Assembly (NCBI GenBank): GCA_023091735.1
Contig: JALKBU010000786.1
Span: 1-24,716, forward strand
DNA: 24,716 nt
Direction of reading: 5' to 3'
Source: Trichomonas tenax
Lineage: Eukaryota; Parabasalia; Trichomonadida; Trichomonadidae
The position numbers and the translations under genes are program-made. Each line of letters begins with the position of its first letter. Positions within the stretch are counted from its first letter, which is position 1. The notes below the pieces were generated by a model. The model had not been told where the DNA came from. It saw only the letters and a list, made by a program, of their open reading frames with translations, and searched no databases. Positions 8,414 through 16,846 of this stretch are shown here, one piece after another.

Positions 8414-8422
8414 TTTCGCAAG

Positions 8423-8848
8423 ATGTATATGCCAACAGCCATCCGCCGCAGAATCCTCCGTTATCTCTTCGAGAACGGTGTTCTTTGCGTTTCTGATATC
8501 CAGTCTGGCACACACGAGGAACTCGACTGCCTCAACATCTACCCATATCAGATCGGCCGCGCCTTCGTTACAAAGGGCTTCTGCACAAAGACATACGCCT
8601 GGGCCCATGCCTACTACACACTCACAGACAAGGGCATTGAGTACCTCCGCAACTACTTCGGCCTTCCAGCCAACGCCGCTCCAGCTACACTCCGCGAAGC
8701 TGACACAAAGGTCCTCGAGTCTCGCCGCGAGCGCCCACAGGGCCGTGGCACACGCCGCTTCGGTAATGGACCACATGGTGACCGCCCACAGCGTGGTGGC
8801 TTCCGTGCCGAGCGCCCACCACGTGCTGAGCGCCCACAGCAGGAGTAA
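8423..8848 (+). CDS. RPS10: Small ribosomal subunit protein eS10
   Basis: The 141-residue product has the eukaryotic eS10 (S10e, plectin/S10) winged-helix domain. It opens with MYMPTAIRRRILRYLFENGV, matching the MLMPKxNRxxIYExLFKEGV start, continues with a block (about 47-78) like the family's [22 protein letters not shown], and ends the domain at LPANAAPATLR, where other eukaryotes have LPPEIVPATLR. The tail (from about 100) is Arg/Gly/Pro-rich with repeats such as ERPQGRG and GGFRAERP, as in other eS10 proteins. It sits near the mRNA entry side of the 40S subunit. Codons are strongly C/G-ending, unlike most neighbours and typical of high expression. The stop sits in TAAATAA, fitting the trichomonad poly(A) signal. 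Long open frames on the other strand and phase here are shadows. Confidence 0.95.
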   Translation: MYMPTAIRRRILRYLFENGVLCVSDIQSGTHEELDCLNIYPYQIGRAFVTKGFCTKTYAWAHAYYTLTDKGIEYLRNYFGLPANAAPATLREADTKVLESRRERPQGRGTRRFGNGPHGDRPQRGGFRAERPPRAERPQQE

Positions 8849-9112
8849 ATAACACCACTCCCACTGAGTAAATAGCTATATAACGCTTGCTCTACAAAGA
8901 TATTATTTTTCAAATCACTTCTCTCCTCATCTTTTTATCAAATATCTACAGCTTTGTATTAACACCAAAGAGATATTTTGATAAAATTTGCTGATTGGCT
9001 ATGAGAACTTTGCAAAGAGAAAAAGTATTTTATATGGGTTAATCATAAATAATCAATATTAAAAATTTTTATATATAAATCTTTTTGAATTTTTAAACAT
9101 ACAATGATTGGT

Positions 9113-9565
9113 TTAGTTTGGACGCATTAAACGAATCATTTCAGCGTAGTTAATCATGTGACTTCCGTCCTTATCGAGCTGATTGATGATTTCTTGAATA
9201 AGTGGCTGGGAAACAGGGTGCTTGAGGCTGGAAAGAATCTGCTGGATTGTTGCTGTTGGAAGTTTGTCTTGTTTCTTCTTGTCGAAGATCTTAAACGCGT
9301 TAATGAGTTCTTCCTGAGTATCTGCTGCGCGAAGGAAGTAATAAATGCAAATAACGAACTCTACAATATCAATTGGTGCATCTTGTCCTATTTCACCGAG
9401 CATCTCCTGTATTTCATCCTCTGTTGGACGAATTCCGACCATTTTCAATGCCTTTGGGAGATCCTCTGGCTTGAGAATGCCATTGTTCTGCCTGGAGTAG
9501 TGATTGAATGCCTTTTTGAACGATTTGAGCTGATTATCAGATAAACATCCGCAAACAACACTCAT
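9113..9565 (-). CDS. Calmodulin/centrin-like EF-hand protein
   Basis: The product has 150 residues in the four-EF-hand layout of calmodulin and centrin. Only the last loop is canonical (131-142, DKDGSHMINYAE, with D131, D133, S135, N139 and E142). Loop 1 (around 22-33) lacks the leading acid, loop 2 (around 60-70) is shortened and loop 3 (DKKKQDKLPTAT, 95-106) has Lys/Gln at ligand positions and no final Glu. It is therefore probably a one-calcium or calcium-insensitive relative that acts as a light chain or scaffold. The start has an Initiator-like GCACAAA about 30 nt upstream, and a TTTACATGGCA motif lies at 9611-9621. The gene is divergent from the PMT gene. Which EF-hand subfamily it belongs to cannot be told by eye. 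Confidence 0.85.
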   Translation of the reverse strand: MSVVCGCLSDNQLKSFKKAFNHYSRQNNGILKPEDLPKALKMVGIRPTEDEIQEMLGEIGQDAPIDIVEFVICIYYFLRAADTQEELINAFKIFDKKKQDKLPTATIQQILSSLKHPVSQPLIQEIINQLDKDGSHMINYAEMIRLMRPN

Positions 9566-10060
9566 TTTTTACTTTGTAAACGTTTGTGCTTTTATCTGAC
9601 AAATAGATGCTTTACATGGCAATATTCAAAACATCTGCTTATAATCGATATTTAGTTTATGCATATGATGTAAACTTTAAATACAAAGTTTGGAATCTTA
9701 AATCTGAATTTTTCAAAAATGTATATTTTAAATGATTTTGCTGAAAGTTTATATATGATCTGCCTACAGTCAGAGAATTCGGTGTTTTAAAGGATTCTAG
9801 GAAACAACAAACTGTTTGTTTATCATAAATTTTACATGTCAAATTTTCATTTTACATGCCATTTTCTTAAAGATTGTTTCTGCATATTGTTCTATTAACA
9901 AATGTCAAGTTGGTGATAAAGGTGTTATATATTTTTGATATTTAGAAAAGATATTTTTTGATTTTTACTATTTATGGATTTTATGCAAAAATATTCAAGA
10001 TTTAGCTGAAAAGTGAATATCTAAAATCCAATTTTAAATATATTTTCGCATAATGCAAGA
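9566..10060. promoter_or_regulatory. Divergent EF-hand/PMT promoter region
   Basis: This 495-bp spacer holds no gene. TTTACATGGCA lies at 9611-9621 close to the EF-hand start. Two further copies, TTTACATGTCA (9831-9841) and TTTACATGCCA (9851-9861), begin exactly 20 bp apart and lie about 200 bp before the PMT start. GCATAATGCAAG just before the PMT ATG resembles the leaders of other genes here. Confidence 0.5.
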
Positions 10061-11488
10061 ATGAGAATTCGCAAGTTGAGATCTCTTCAACTTGGAATGA
10101 CAGACCTTGCGTTATCTTTCATCATTATGGTCTTGAGTGTATTTGTACGACTTTGGTTGGTTGATTATCCTCCAAAATCCATTTTTGACGAAGTTCATTT
10201 CGGGAATTTCACAAATTGGTATACAGAATCGCAGTTTTTCTTCGATATTCATCCACCACTCGCGAAATTAATCATGTTTACAATTGCAAATCTATCAGAA
10301 TACCACGGCGATCTAAATTTTGTTTATAATTACTCTGAAAATTACCAACATGCTGCATACGTGCAGCTGAGAATCACTCCTTCAATGTTTTCTAGCTTAT
10401 GCCCAGTTTTAATATACATTGCAATGAGAATTTTAGATTATTCCTATTTATCATCATTAACAGGATCTCTGATCATATTCTTTGATACATCACTACTTGC
10501 AGAAGGAAAATATATCTTAAGCGATGGAATATTGCATTTTTTCGCATGTTTTCATGTTGCAATTTTATCGAAAACTTTTACAGTTCCTTATGAAGATCCA
10601 TCGTTTGCTTTTTGGCATGTTCTCACAGGAATATCATTAGGATGTGCCTGCTCATGTAAGAACACAGCAATGGGCCTCTGCGTGTTGGACGGTTATGTTT
10701 ATTTAATCATATTTTCAGATTTGCTATTTTCGAAAGTTTTTATTAGATATATACTAGGATATGGCATTTCTCTCGCGTTTATAGCATTTGTCGTTTATGA
10801 AGTGTCATTTGCTATACATTTCGTTCTGCTGCCATATGCAGGACAAGGATTTTTCTACTTAAATGATGAACTCCAAAATCAACTTTTGTTGAATAACGAG
10901 TTGGAGTATCCCTTCTACATCAATATATTATCGGGAAGCGGCCTTATTATCAGGGCACTAAAGCTGACACGTATCATGCACAAAGATAACATGAAAATAG
11001 TTGGAATTCATGTTTCAGGATCGAAACCTTCGCAATGGCCTTTTTTGACATCCAGGGCTGTTAGATTTTTGATTGAAGGGCCAAATATTATTATGTGTCA
11101 CGGAAATATATTCTGCTACTACTTTGGCATTTTTGGCGTGATAATATGCTTAGCTTGCTTCAAATCCCAAAAATTCTTTGTCAACTTATTTTGGGTTGTT
11201 GGATGGGCTTTCTGCTATTTTCCTTTCTTCCTTGTTCCACGTATTATGTTCTTATATCACTATCTAATACCATTGATGATGAGTGCAGCTTCGTTTGGTG
11301 CATTCATTGATACTTTACATGGACGCGTTAAGGGATTAGTTTGCTCGATTTCATTAATGCTTTGTCTGTTTGGATTTTGGATGTGGCTTCCATTTGTATA
11401 TGGAATCTATAAAAGAGACGCAGAGATATCATTATGGAATAGTAACTGGCTTAATAGCACTGCAGATAACGAAACTAATTCTTCATAA
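10061..11488 (+). CDS. Protein O-mannosyltransferase without MIR domain
   Basis: The 475-residue multi-spanning membrane protein is of the PMT (GT39) family, which transfers mannose from dolichyl-phosphate-mannose to Ser/Thr in the ER. Visible motifs are IFDEVHFGNF (41-50, with the catalytic Asp43-Glu44 pair of yeast Pmt proteins) and FFDIHPPLAKL (60-70). The luminal-loop pattern IHFVLLPYAGQGFFYLNDELQ matches the IHFxxLxxSGxGDxxxSxxFQ block. A further block, MKIVGIHVSGSKPSQWPFL, matches the SRPxSWP block. Between the last two, where fungal and animal PMTs carry about 200 residues of MIR domain, only some 30 residues remain. The eukaryotic motifs are otherwise intact, so this is a domain loss rather than a bacterial enzyme. 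The C-terminal four-helix region follows normally. Two TTTACATGNCA motifs 20 bp apart lie about 200 bp upstream. Confidence 0.88.
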   Translation: MRIRKLRSLQLGMTDLALSFIIMVLSVFVRLWLVDYPPKSIFDEVHFGNFTNWYTESQFFFDIHPPLAKLIMFTIANLSEYHGDLNFVYNYSENYQHAAYVQLRITPSMFSSLCPVLIYIAMRILDYSYLSSLTGSLIIFFDTSLLAEGKYILSDGILHFFACFHVAILSKTFTVPYEDPSFAFWHVLTGISLGCACSCKNTAMGLCVLDGYVYLIIFSDLLFSKVFIRYILGYGISLAFIAFVVYEVSFAIHFVLLPYAGQGFFYLNDELQNQLLLNNELEYPFYINILSGSGLIIRALKLTRIMHKDNMKIVGIHVSGSKPSQWPFLTSRAVRFLIEGPNIIMCHGNIFCYYFGIFGVIICLACFKSQKFFVNLFWVVGWAFCYFPFFLVPRIMFLYHYLIPLMMSAASFGAFIDTLHGRVKGLVCSISLMLCLFGFWMWLPFVYGIYKRDAEISLWNSNWLNSTADNETNSS

Positions 11489-11532
11489 TTATTTGTTTGT
11501 AAGTATAAAAATTATATAATAATATCATATGT

Positions 11533-12918
11533 TTAGCTCCATCTAAAAAAGGGAGGATAATAATTTGAACCAACAATAATATAGTTAGTTTTTTTAATAT
11601 CTAACCATTGAGATGGACTTGTTTCATCATTGTAATAAATAGCTGGAGATCCTTTTATACCGAATGCTAATTTCATTTTCTCATCAGAAAATATATATTG
11701 TGAATGATAAAAGCAAAATGGTGTTGCAATTAATTCGGGTTTGAGGCTTTTTATAAGGACAACTTTATACATTCTCTGATATTCAGGAAGATCCTGTGTA
11801 ATATACACTAGTCCATCAGAAATCGAATCAGCTTCTCTTAAATTCCCACGTATGTCAACATACATTATCACCGGATTTGCCATTAAAAATATTTTTTCTG
11901 CGTACTGTATAACATGCTCAATTTTTGTAAATTCATTAATACCATCATAAAGGTACAAATTACAATTTTTCAAGTAGAAAAATTTGGTGCCAGAGTTTGA
12001 TCTATTTGATACCGTTGCTTCTGGTTGTTTAGGTTTTGCAGGCATTGCATCAATTGAAGTTACAGGGATTAAATATTTACTATCTACAATGCTTTTTTCA
12101 CCTTTTAACATCTTTGCAATGTCTTTTGATTCTTTTCCAGGTTTTTCTTGTTTAAGAAATTTGATTAAAATAATATTCTTATCTTTTTGATTTGGTATAA
12201 CAGGAACGAATGCATCGCGCCTGTAATATTCAACAATATATCCATTTTCCTGAATTCTATTATCAATATCATTTAAGTCTGTATCATCAAGAATTGGAAT
12301 TGATTTTTTGAGTGTATACATTTTGTTGAAGTATTTATATATGTGGAGGTACTTTGGCTTCTTGTTATAAAAGAAAAATTGACTTTGAGTTGGTATTATA
12401 TCCTCATATCCAATATAAACAAGTTTCTCTCCCTTACGACAGTACCAATCATTATCTATTTTGATGTAAAATGATAAGTAGTCTTCAGTTTTTGATTCTG
12501 TTTGCTTTCCTATAATGCAGAAAAGATCATAATCATCGATTTGTTGTAATTTATCATTTCTCAAATATATATTTACATTTTTTGATTGGCCAACGGGAGA
12601 TTCTTTGTTTTTAAATGTATTAAGTTGAATTTTGCTAAAAATTTCTCGAATTTTATTGAAATATGTCAGAATATCATGGTAATCGTCTGTATGTTTGTCA
12701 ATACTGAGAATTTCTTCCAACTCCGAAATATCTATCTTAGAGTCATCGAAATTGTTTTCCTTAATTTGTACGAAAGCGTCATTTAACAAAAATAATTGAA
12801 TATTCTTTGCAACTTCTGCATAATTTTTAATTGTACTCAAGTACTCGTAGAGCTTCTCGTGCACGTTACTCGAAAAGCAAAAGAGTTTCAAAGCACAAAG
12901 CAAAGGAATGTTTTTCAT
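11533..12918 (-). CDS. Hypothetical protein with degenerate USP-like region
   Basis: The 461-residue product is not firmly recognised. A stretch at about 134-190 (LFCIIGKQT, then EDYLSFYIKIDNDWYCRKG, then EDIIPTQSQFFFYNKK) follows the C-terminal part of ubiquitin-specific proteases, which read LFxVxxHxGxxxxGHYxxYIKxxxxWYxFxDxxV and end in a YxLFYxx strand. The catalytic His expected in the GHY box is absent (EDY), and no Cys box is visible at the N-terminus, so an active peptidase is unlikely. Other parts are Lys/Asp/Asn-rich. A second beta-rich region follows at 320-460. It lies 66 bp downstream of the ABC transporter on the same strand, with a TGTCACTTTT word just before its ATG. The stop is in TAAACAT. 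It may be a pseudo-USP scaffold or an unrelated beta-rich protein. Confidence 0.5.
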   Translation of the reverse strand: MKNIPLLCALKLFCFSSNVHEKLYEYLSTIKNYAEVAKNIQLFLLNDAFVQIKENNFDDSKIDISELEEILSIDKHTDDYHDILTYFNKIREIFSKIQLNTFKNKESPVGQSKNVNIYLRNDKLQQIDDYDLFCIIGKQTESKTEDYLSFYIKIDNDWYCRKGEKLVYIGYEDIIPTQSQFFFYNKKPKYLHIYKYFNKMYTLKKSIPILDDTDLNDIDNRIQENGYIVEYYRRDAFVPVIPNQKDKNIILIKFLKQEKPGKESKDIAKMLKGEKSIVDSKYLIPVTSIDAMPAKPKQPEATVSNRSNSGTKFFYLKNCNLYLYDGINEFTKIEHVIQYAEKIFLMANPVIMYVDIRGNLREADSISDGLVYITQDLPEYQRMYKVVLIKSLKPELIATPFCFYHSQYIFSDEKMKLAFGIKGSPAIYYNDETSPSQWLDIKKTNYIIVGSNYYPPFFRWS

Positions 12919-12984
12919 TAAAATGTCACTTTTATTATATTATTTTGCCAACTTTTTTTTTAAAAAAAATAACACAAAAATTCG

Positions 12985-15483
12985 TTAGTTATGCTCTAAG
13001 ATTCTTAGTAGAACGTCTTCAAGCTGTTCAACAGCGAACGCGTACTTTCCTATTCCAAGGTTTTCTTTGTTCTGATCGATGTGTTTGAGGAGTTTTCCAA
13101 TTGTTTTATCGACAGGAATGATGATTATATCATCTCTCTCCTCCATGACTGAAGAGTCCGGAATGAACTCCTTGCAGACGCTGCAGAGCTTGCACATGTT
13201 CTCAGGGAGGCAGTCGACTTTGAGGAGGTATCCGCACTTGAATTTGTTTCTAAGTTCTGTTGATGTGCCCATGAATTTAACTTGTCCGCAGTGAACGACA
13301 AACATCCTTGAAGAAACAGCTTCTGCCTCTTCTAAAGCGTGTGTTGTGATGATGCATGTGCTGTTCTTGAGAGTGGAGATTGTCTTCCAAATGAGCTGGC
13401 GAGCTTGGACATCGACACCCGCTGTAGGTTCGTCCATCATGATAATTGGTGGGTTTCCCAACAGTGATAAAGCAATGCAAAGTTTGCGCTTCTGACCGCC
13501 AGACAAATCTCCTGCTCTGTTTGGAAGCATTTCTCTAAGTTGCAAGTTGTCGGCGAAGAAATCGATTGACTCTTGGAGCTTTGTTTCTTCGATACCTCTG
13601 ATTCTGCCGAATATTTCCAAATGCTCTCTGATGCTCAGCAATCTGTAAATAACGTTCTCTTGGAAAACAATGCCTAAGTTGTTCTGGATACCACCGAACT
13701 GCTCACTTTCTTCGCCTTGTCCAAGTTTGAGTGTGCCATGCGTTGCAGGAATAGCACCAGCAATAACATTGATGAGAGATGACTTTCCAGCACCGTTTGG
13801 ACCAATCATGACGATGATTTCACCCTTCTTGATCTCGAAGGAAACATCATCGACAGCAGGATGATCTGTCTTCTTCTGTGTTTTGTAAATCTTGACGAGG
13901 TTGTCGACTTTCATTAATGTTTGCTCGTTTTCAATGTCTTCAAGTTCGATTTCATTCTTCTTCTTGAAGTGGCACTTAAAGATATCACTCCACTTCAATA
14001 GCGGAGAACCAAATCCTCTGTCGTTTGTCGCGTTAAACAAGATGAACAAGAAGCCCCAGACGAACGTATCAATGACAAACCACATCATTGCGTACCAGAT
14101 TGGATAACGCTGATCTGTGCGTGTGACGTCTTTCCATGACGGTGGTGGACGAGAGTTTCTAACTTCTTCGAACATAACATCGATTGCAAGTTCCCAAGCT
14201 TCGAATGGAACGAGCGAGAAAATGTGCTTAACAGCAGGATTTGCTTTGAGTGTGAAAGCAGTGTTCAAATACGACAAGAAGATTGTCAAAACTAAGAAGA
14301 TAACAACCAAGATTCTTCCCTGGCTTCTTCTCGTGAAGAATGTTGAAATGAAGTTCTGGAACTGGATATATGATATAATGAAGAGAATTGACATGACGAG
14401 AAGCAAGAAGAAATTAGTGCCTTTCATGACCCACACGAATGAGAATAAAATGCAAATGATGATATACGGAATGATGCACATAATGAATGTCGTAATGATG
14501 CTCACTAACCAATATGATGTTTCACTTGCTCCCATCAAGAAAATGAATGTCATCATGTGCGACTCTTTGTCTCCAAGGATCATTGACAAGTCAGGCATCG
14601 AAGCAATGATAATGGGGATAGCAGACAAGAAAGCAATAACGAAATTGATTGGCATAACAGTTGTTTCCTTTGGTCTCGACATAACAAGTCCGCTGATGTT
14701 GGGAGCAAAGAATCCATAAGGAGAGGGATACTGTAAGTGAGCTGCGAGCTTTTGCTTGATTTCTGCTTGATCAACTGGAAGAGATTCAATATGTTGTTGT
14801 AATTTTGCGTTATACATTGTGTTTACCTGGTTAAACACCATTCCTGTGCTAATGTAAGAATAGATAGCAAGCATATCCGTAAATCTGTTGAATAAAATTC
14901 CTAAGTCGTTATTATGAATGACGTATGCTGACGTATTGAGGAAATGAATGGGGTCATCAATGTTTTTCATCATAACGCCGTTCGAAATTTTAGATGTACT
15001 CTCGAAATTCTTGTGAACTTGATCAAAATTATCAACGTAAGCAAACAACTTCGATAGATTCTGCATGCTTTTGACCTTCTTTGTCTTGAGGTCTATGATT
15101 GGGATCTCTGCAGCACCCCAATACATATTTATTAAATCATGAACAGCTTGTTTATCAGGTCCAGCAACGAAATTGCCGCCTTCACCGACAGCCACGAGCG
15201 TCATGTATTGGACAACGAGGTTTCCGAAAAGTTCATCATTTGATGTAATTTTTGGATTCTTTATTTCTTCGTTTTTCGGTCTTGAAATAGACCAGATGAT
15301 GATCATGACAGCAATCATAATAACAGAGATGATCTCTGATACAATATTACTGAAATCTCGTATTTTAATAAGCAATGAGCGCCTCAAAAGCGAAGAAAAC
15401 ATCTTCTTAAACGAAAGCTGGCGCGATGTCCAAAGATCTGTCTCATCTTCAAAATGAACTTCCGAGGAAACTCTTGAACTCAC
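12985..15483 (-). CDS. ABCA-type half transporter A (likely GTG at start site)
   Basis: A half-size ABC transporter with a membrane domain followed by one nucleotide-binding domain (ABCA-like, TMD-NBD). Helices lie near SEIISVIMIAVMIIIWSIS, after a large outer loop at MPINFVIAFLSAIPIIIAS, and in a cluster to about residue 530 (numbered from 15582). The NBD has Walker A GPNGAGKSS (from 13803), a Q-loop (VFQEN), a canonical signature LSGGQKRK, Walker B IIMMDEPTAGVD and an H-loop TTHALEEAEA. The frame is open upstream to 15582 but has no ATG before 15402, which would remove a conserved-looking cytosolic start. The codon at 15483-15481 is GTG, followed by SSRVSSEVHFEDETDLWTS and preceded by an Initiator-like TCAAAATT 12 nt away, exactly where ATG is expected. 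I chose it; ATG 15402 is the alternative. The gene is divergent from transporter B. Confidence 0.85.
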   Translation of the reverse strand: MSSRVSSEVHFEDETDLWTSRQLSFKKMFSSLLRRSLLIKIRDFSNIVSEIISVIMIAVMIIIWSISRPKNEEIKNPKITSNDELFGNLVVQYMTLVAVGEGGNFVAGPDKQAVHDLINMYWGAAEIPIIDLKTKKVKSMQNLSKLFAYVDNFDQVHKNFESTSKISNGVMMKNIDDPIHFLNTSAYVIHNNDLGILFNRFTDMLAIYSYISTGMVFNQVNTMYNAKLQQHIESLPVDQAEIKQKLAAHLQYPSPYGFFAPNISGLVMSRPKETTVMPINFVIAFLSAIPIIIASMPDLSMILGDKESHMMTFIFLMGASETSYWLVSIITTFIMCIIPYIIICILFSFVWVMKGTNFFLLLVMSILFIISYIQFQNFISTFFTRRSQGRILVVIFLVLTIFLSYLNTAFTLKANPAVKHIFSLVPFEAWELAIDVMFEEVRNSRPPPSWKDVTRTDQRYPIWYAMMWFVIDTFVWGFLFILFNATNDRGFGSPLLKWSDIFKCHFKKKNEIELEDIENEQTLMKVDNLVKIYKTQKKTDHPAVDDVSFEIKKGEIIVMIGPNGAGKSSLINVIAGAIPATHGTLKLGQGEESEQFGGIQNNLGIVFQENVIYRLLSIREHLEIFGRIRGIEETKLQESIDFFADNLQLREMLPNRAGDLSGGQKRKLCIALSLLGNPPIIMMDEPTAGVDVQARQLIWKTISTLKNSTCIITTHALEEAEAVSSRMFVVHCGQVKFMGTSTELRNKFKCGYLLKVDCLPENMCKLCSVCKEFIPDSSVMEERDDIIIIPVDKTIGKLLKHIDQNKENLGIGKYAFAVEQLEDVLLRILEHN

Positions 15484-15931
15484 TTTTTTAATTTTGAGAA
15501 TTTTCCAAAGAAAAAGTTTTCTTTTCAAATATGAAACTATTTCATATTGTAACACTAAATATGATTGTTTTAAAACGAACACAAAAGTTAATCGTAACTC
15601 TCAAAATATTGTATGACATTATCAAATTTTGCGACCAAAATAATCGTTGATACCACTTTTGAGGGACAAAATAATCATGTGAAACAAATTTTTCATATAA
15701 AAAAGTCATTTCATTTTAAAAAAGATTTATATATTATCATTGATATTTTTTGCCTTGAAATAGATATATTAAAATTAATAGCATAGATGGGATAGATAAT
15801 ATATTAAAAGGCTATTTACCATGTTAAAATTAAAATCCGGAACAAAAAGAAAAAAGTCATCCGCAAAATTGATAAGAATTGAGATGGTACTGAAAGTGAT
15901 TATTAAATGCCGTGACAAATAATGTTGCGTA

Positions 15932-16540
15932 CCGAAAGTTGTCACGAAAAAGTGATATTATTTGACAAGTAAACATGCATATTTGACAAATAAATATTTA
16001 CGTGGCATGTGATTATAAATGATTATTGGAAGAATGATATCCTATATTTGTTTAAATTTACTTTGAAAAGAAAAATTAAGTGCTTCATTGGCACTGTTAT
16101 CCAAGGTGCTAGCAATCCAGTCCATAGTTCTTCCTTTCAGACTCTATTTTCGAAATAATCAGCGATTTACTCTACAGAATGCTTCTGAAAGGAAGAACTA
16201 TGGACTGGATTGCTAGCACCTTGGCTACAAGTCCCAATCAAACATTTAATTTTGCTCTTCAGAGGCATTCTGAAGTGGAAATCTTTGATTTCTTAATGAT
16301 GGCGTATGAAAGGAAGATCTGTGAGTTTAGCTACTAACATGCGTGGTACCTGTGTCAATGTAGTCCCCAGTTCTTCCCGTCAGACGCGATTTTGAAATCA
16401 AAACTAATACATAATTTGAATGATTAGAGGACTTTACATGTCAAAAATATTAATATCTTGACACATAAAACTAGAGATCCTGACAACTTCACATATCAGA
16501 TAATGTCACTTTTTATATTACTTTTCGTGACAACTTTCGG
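15932..16540. mobile_element. Fold-back / MITE-like element with 19-bp terminal inverted repeats
   Basis: CCGAAAGTTGTCACGAAAA at 15932-15950 recurs as an exact inverse at 16522-16540, and weaker pairing continues inward. Just outside, ATGCCGTGACAAATAATGTT (15907-15926) and ATGCCGTGAAAAATAAGTT (16550-16568) are near-identical direct repeats, which could be an aged duplication of the target. Inside lie TGACAAGTAAA (15963), TGACAAATAAA (15984), TTTACGTGGCA (15997), TTTACATGTCA (16433) and a 41-bp perfect palindrome (16101-16224). No protein is encoded. I infer a non-autonomous element, about 610 bp, in the spacer between two ABC genes. A regulatory inverted repeat is the alternative. Confidence 0.55.
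16101..16224. repeat. Perfect 41-bp inverted repeat, 42-nt loop
   Basis: Bases 16101-16141 (starting CCAAGGTGCTAGCAATCC) are the exact reverse complement of 16184-16224. Flanking ATTGG and CCAAT can extend the stem with gaps. Transcribed from either strand it would form a long perfect double-stranded hairpin. Diverged copies of the arm follow at about 16308-16334 (GAAAGGAAGATCTGTG) and 16362-16398 (AGTTCTTCCCGTCAGA), so the unit appears to have been duplicated and decayed in place. Confidence 0.9.
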
Positions 16541-16707
16541 AACATATCAATGCCGTGAAAAATAAGTTCATTATCGGTAGTTGTTTTCGTTTTTCACCGC
16601 GAAATGATTCTTTATTTTTTTTCTATGATATTGAAAGTGATTTTACAATTACGGTTTTTAATTATTTTTTCATTCCAAAACTGTATAAATCATATTCATA
16701 AATCACA

Positions 16708-16811
16708 TAAACTACAATTTTTAATCTAGGTACTCCTCTCAATTTTTTCAAGGGACCCTCAATATTGTGAGGAACACGCCCGTAGAATATCTAGATTAAA
16801 AATGTAGTTTA
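16708..16811. mobile_element. Mariner-like miniature inverted-repeat element (candidate)
   Basis: AACTACAATTTTTAATCTAG (from 16710) pairs with CTAGATTAAAAATGTAGTT (16791-16809) with a single-base bulge, and both outer edges abut TA (16708-16709, 16810-16811), the duplication made by Tc1/mariner elements. Inner stretches TCCTCTCAAT and ATTGTGAGGA pair with one mismatch, and AGGGACCCT is a small palindrome at the tip. No coding capacity. It ends 35 bp before the ATG of transporter B, upstream of its Initiator-like TCAAATTTT, so it lies in the core promoter rather than in the transcript. Confidence 0.5.
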
Positions 16812-16846
16812 TATTCCAAATTTATCCAAATTGTCAAATTTTATTA

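Noticed and set aside
8370..8852. Long overlapping open frames on both strands over eS10
   Set aside because: These are Ala/Ser/His-rich or Arg/Gly-rich shadows caused by the GC-rich codon use of the eS10 gene.
14117..14719. A 200-residue plus-strand frame inside ABC transporter A
   Set aside because: It is antisense to the membrane domain, Met/Lys-rich and without recognisable features; the transporter explains the sequence.
15361..15600. An intron giving ABC transporter A its N-terminus
   Set aside because: No trichomonad-type GTAYGT donor or ACTAACACACAG branch/acceptor motif was found near the frame start.
16707..16812. A riboswitch or leader hairpin of transporter B
   Set aside because: The Initiator-like site lies downstream of the hairpin, so it is probably not transcribed with the gene; TA-flanked ends fit a miniature element better.
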